Shown: positions 63,136 to 64,000 of the stretch, one piece after another
How the letters are laid out: each line of letters begins with the position of its first letter
Position numbering within the stretch: position 1 is the stretch's first letter
NCBI GenBank assembly: GCA_963770545.1
Contig: CAVYQF010000031.1
Span: 268,465 to 332,464, forward strand
DNA length: 64,000 nt
From: RYN-230 sp963770545
GTDB taxonomy: Bacteria; Actinomycetota; Actinomycetes; Streptosporangiales; Streptosporangiaceae
Reading direction: 5' to 3'
Notes under the pieces: model-generated
Database searches by the model: none
Told to the model about the DNA's origin: nothing
The model's input: the letters and a program-made list of their open reading frames with translations, nothing else
Position numbers and translations under genes: made by a program

Positions 63136-64000
63136 GTTCCTGGTCCAGGCCCGCGCGCATGTCACCGCCGCCGTGTCAGCCCAGGACGAGCTGCCCGATA
63201 CAGCGAAGATCGGCGCGATCCGGGAACTCGACCGCCTCGTCACCACCCTGGCCCGCTACCTGGGTGACCTGCCCCTGCCGGGCGAATTCCAGCCAGGCCC
63301 GCCTGAAGGCAGCCGCGCCGGGGGAACGCGGGCGGCGCTCGACGCGCGGATCGCGCTGCGCCGTTCCGCCCAGGTCTTGCGCTCGGCAGCGGCCCCGGGC
63401 ACGAGATCCGCGGCGACGCGTCTCATCCGGCACCCTGGCACCTGGCCCGAGCAGCTGACCAGCTGGCCGCCGGCCGGGACCTGCTGAACACCCACTTCTC
63501 CGGCGCCGCCTCCGCCGGAGCACGCAGGCCCTGTTCTTCGTGGGCGAGAGTCATCGGCTCCCGGCCCGTCACCGACGCCTTGCTCGGTGAAATCGGCGGC
63601 CTCGCCGCGCAGGTCGCTCCCTGGATGATGCGCCTGTCCCTGGAATCGCCGCAGGATTCCGCCATGCCCGCGACAGCCGGGTTCACCTTGCACGATTCCA
63701 GCCGCTGGCTGTGGACCGCCGGGCTGAAGCTCGAAAGCCGCTGCCGCCAGCACCCACCCAGCGAGGATGCGCAGCTCGTCCTGGCTGCCATCCCAGCTAA
63801 CCTCCCGCCAGCCCACCGCCCGGTCGCCGGTGCAGAAACTGTGCCCGAGCTATCCGCAGGGACGGTCACCACCGCGGCCCGGCTGCAGCATGCGGCCGCC
63901 GCGTTCGCCCGCACCGCCCGCTGGTCGGCCCAGGCCACCTCCCTCTCCTGGAACCGCGACGCGCTGGCCTGCGCAATCATCGCCGACAGCAGCGACGTCA
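63107..64000 (+). pseudogene. unknown helical protein, frameshifted, runs off the window
   Basis: The frame from GTG 63107 (ATG 63116) encodes ELPDTAKIGAIRELDRLVTT and ALDARIALRRSAQVLRSAAA. Near 63395 it should pass into another frame, which reads HEIRGDASHPAPWHLARAAD, QLAAGRDLLNTHFSG and stays open to the window end (LESPQDSAMPATAGFTLHDS, RLQHAAAAFARTARWSAQAT). The original frame stops at 63487. The shift in a CCCC/GGG run could be a sequence error. No domain is recognised; long helical proteins of this kind are common in actinomycete integrative elements. Confidence 0.5.

Overview
The window is high-GC DNA with GTG/TTG starts, purine-rich ribosome binding sites and actinobacterial protein families (SigE-like sigma, PASTA-less Ser/Thr kinase, DUF2637, many actinomycete IS types). 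It is most likely chromosomal DNA of a filamentous-type Actinomycete; I cannot name the genus. No complete tRNA or rRNA gene is present.

Layout. (1) 1-8.9 kb is mostly ordinary chromosome: a frameshifted ECF sigma gene with its membrane partner, a cysteine-desulfurase-like PLP enzyme, a membrane Ser/Thr kinase, a frameshifted PRC-barrel gene, an integrase stub and an acyl-CoA (propionyl-CoA-type) synthetase. (2) 8.9-32.7 kb is a mosaic of mobile elements and decaying islands. It holds an IS110 copy split by a three-gene serine-recombinase element, a duplicated unit (3' tail of lpd, adenylate kinase, tRNA fragment), a MNT/HEPN toxin-antitoxin pair and its decayed copy, a two-component system, an ethanol-oxidation operon (aldehyde dehydrogenase, DUF779, alcohol dehydrogenase), and IS5-, IS630-, ISAzo13-, IS4-like and IS481-like elements or remnants. 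(3) 32.7-40.7 kb is a lower-GC defence-like island: an octameric-type membrane protein, a broken HD hydrolase, a zinc-ribbon unknown, a guanylate-kinase-like fusion, a Nudix hydrolase, a TIR-NACHT protein and a B12-binding radical SAM protein interrupted by an in-frame TGA. (4) 40.7-44.5 kb carries IS30 and the one intact IS110 copy. (5) 44.5-50.4 kb has a DUF5615-type toxin-antitoxin pair and a two-gene unit of a membrane protein plus a large TPR protein ending in a HEPN-like Ymh domain. (6) 51-60 kb is a complete sugar uptake and catabolism operon (isomerase, two aldolases, FGGY kinase, ABC importer) with a divergent DeoR-type regulator. (7) 60.4-64 kb is the start of an AICE-like integrative element: att-like tRNA fragment, frameshifted tyrosine integrase, DUF2637 protein and unknown genes running off the window.

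Two structural threads tie the window together. First, the 3' half of an initiator-tRNA-like gene recurs seven times in one orientation, several copies preceded by the same terminator-like motif GATCAGGCCCCTGACCTGC. This looks like an array of old attachment sites left by successive integrations. Second, all three copies of one IS110/IS1111-like element sit at exactly the same point of that kind of motif (AGGCYYCTGA^CCTGCRAC), so the element appears to target tRNA-linked terminators, probably through a bridge RNA from its long 3' non-coding end.

Frameshifts recur in otherwise well-conserved genes (sigma factor, PRC-barrel, integrase, IS110, last gene). Some are island decay, but those in core-like genes may be sequencing or assembly indels.
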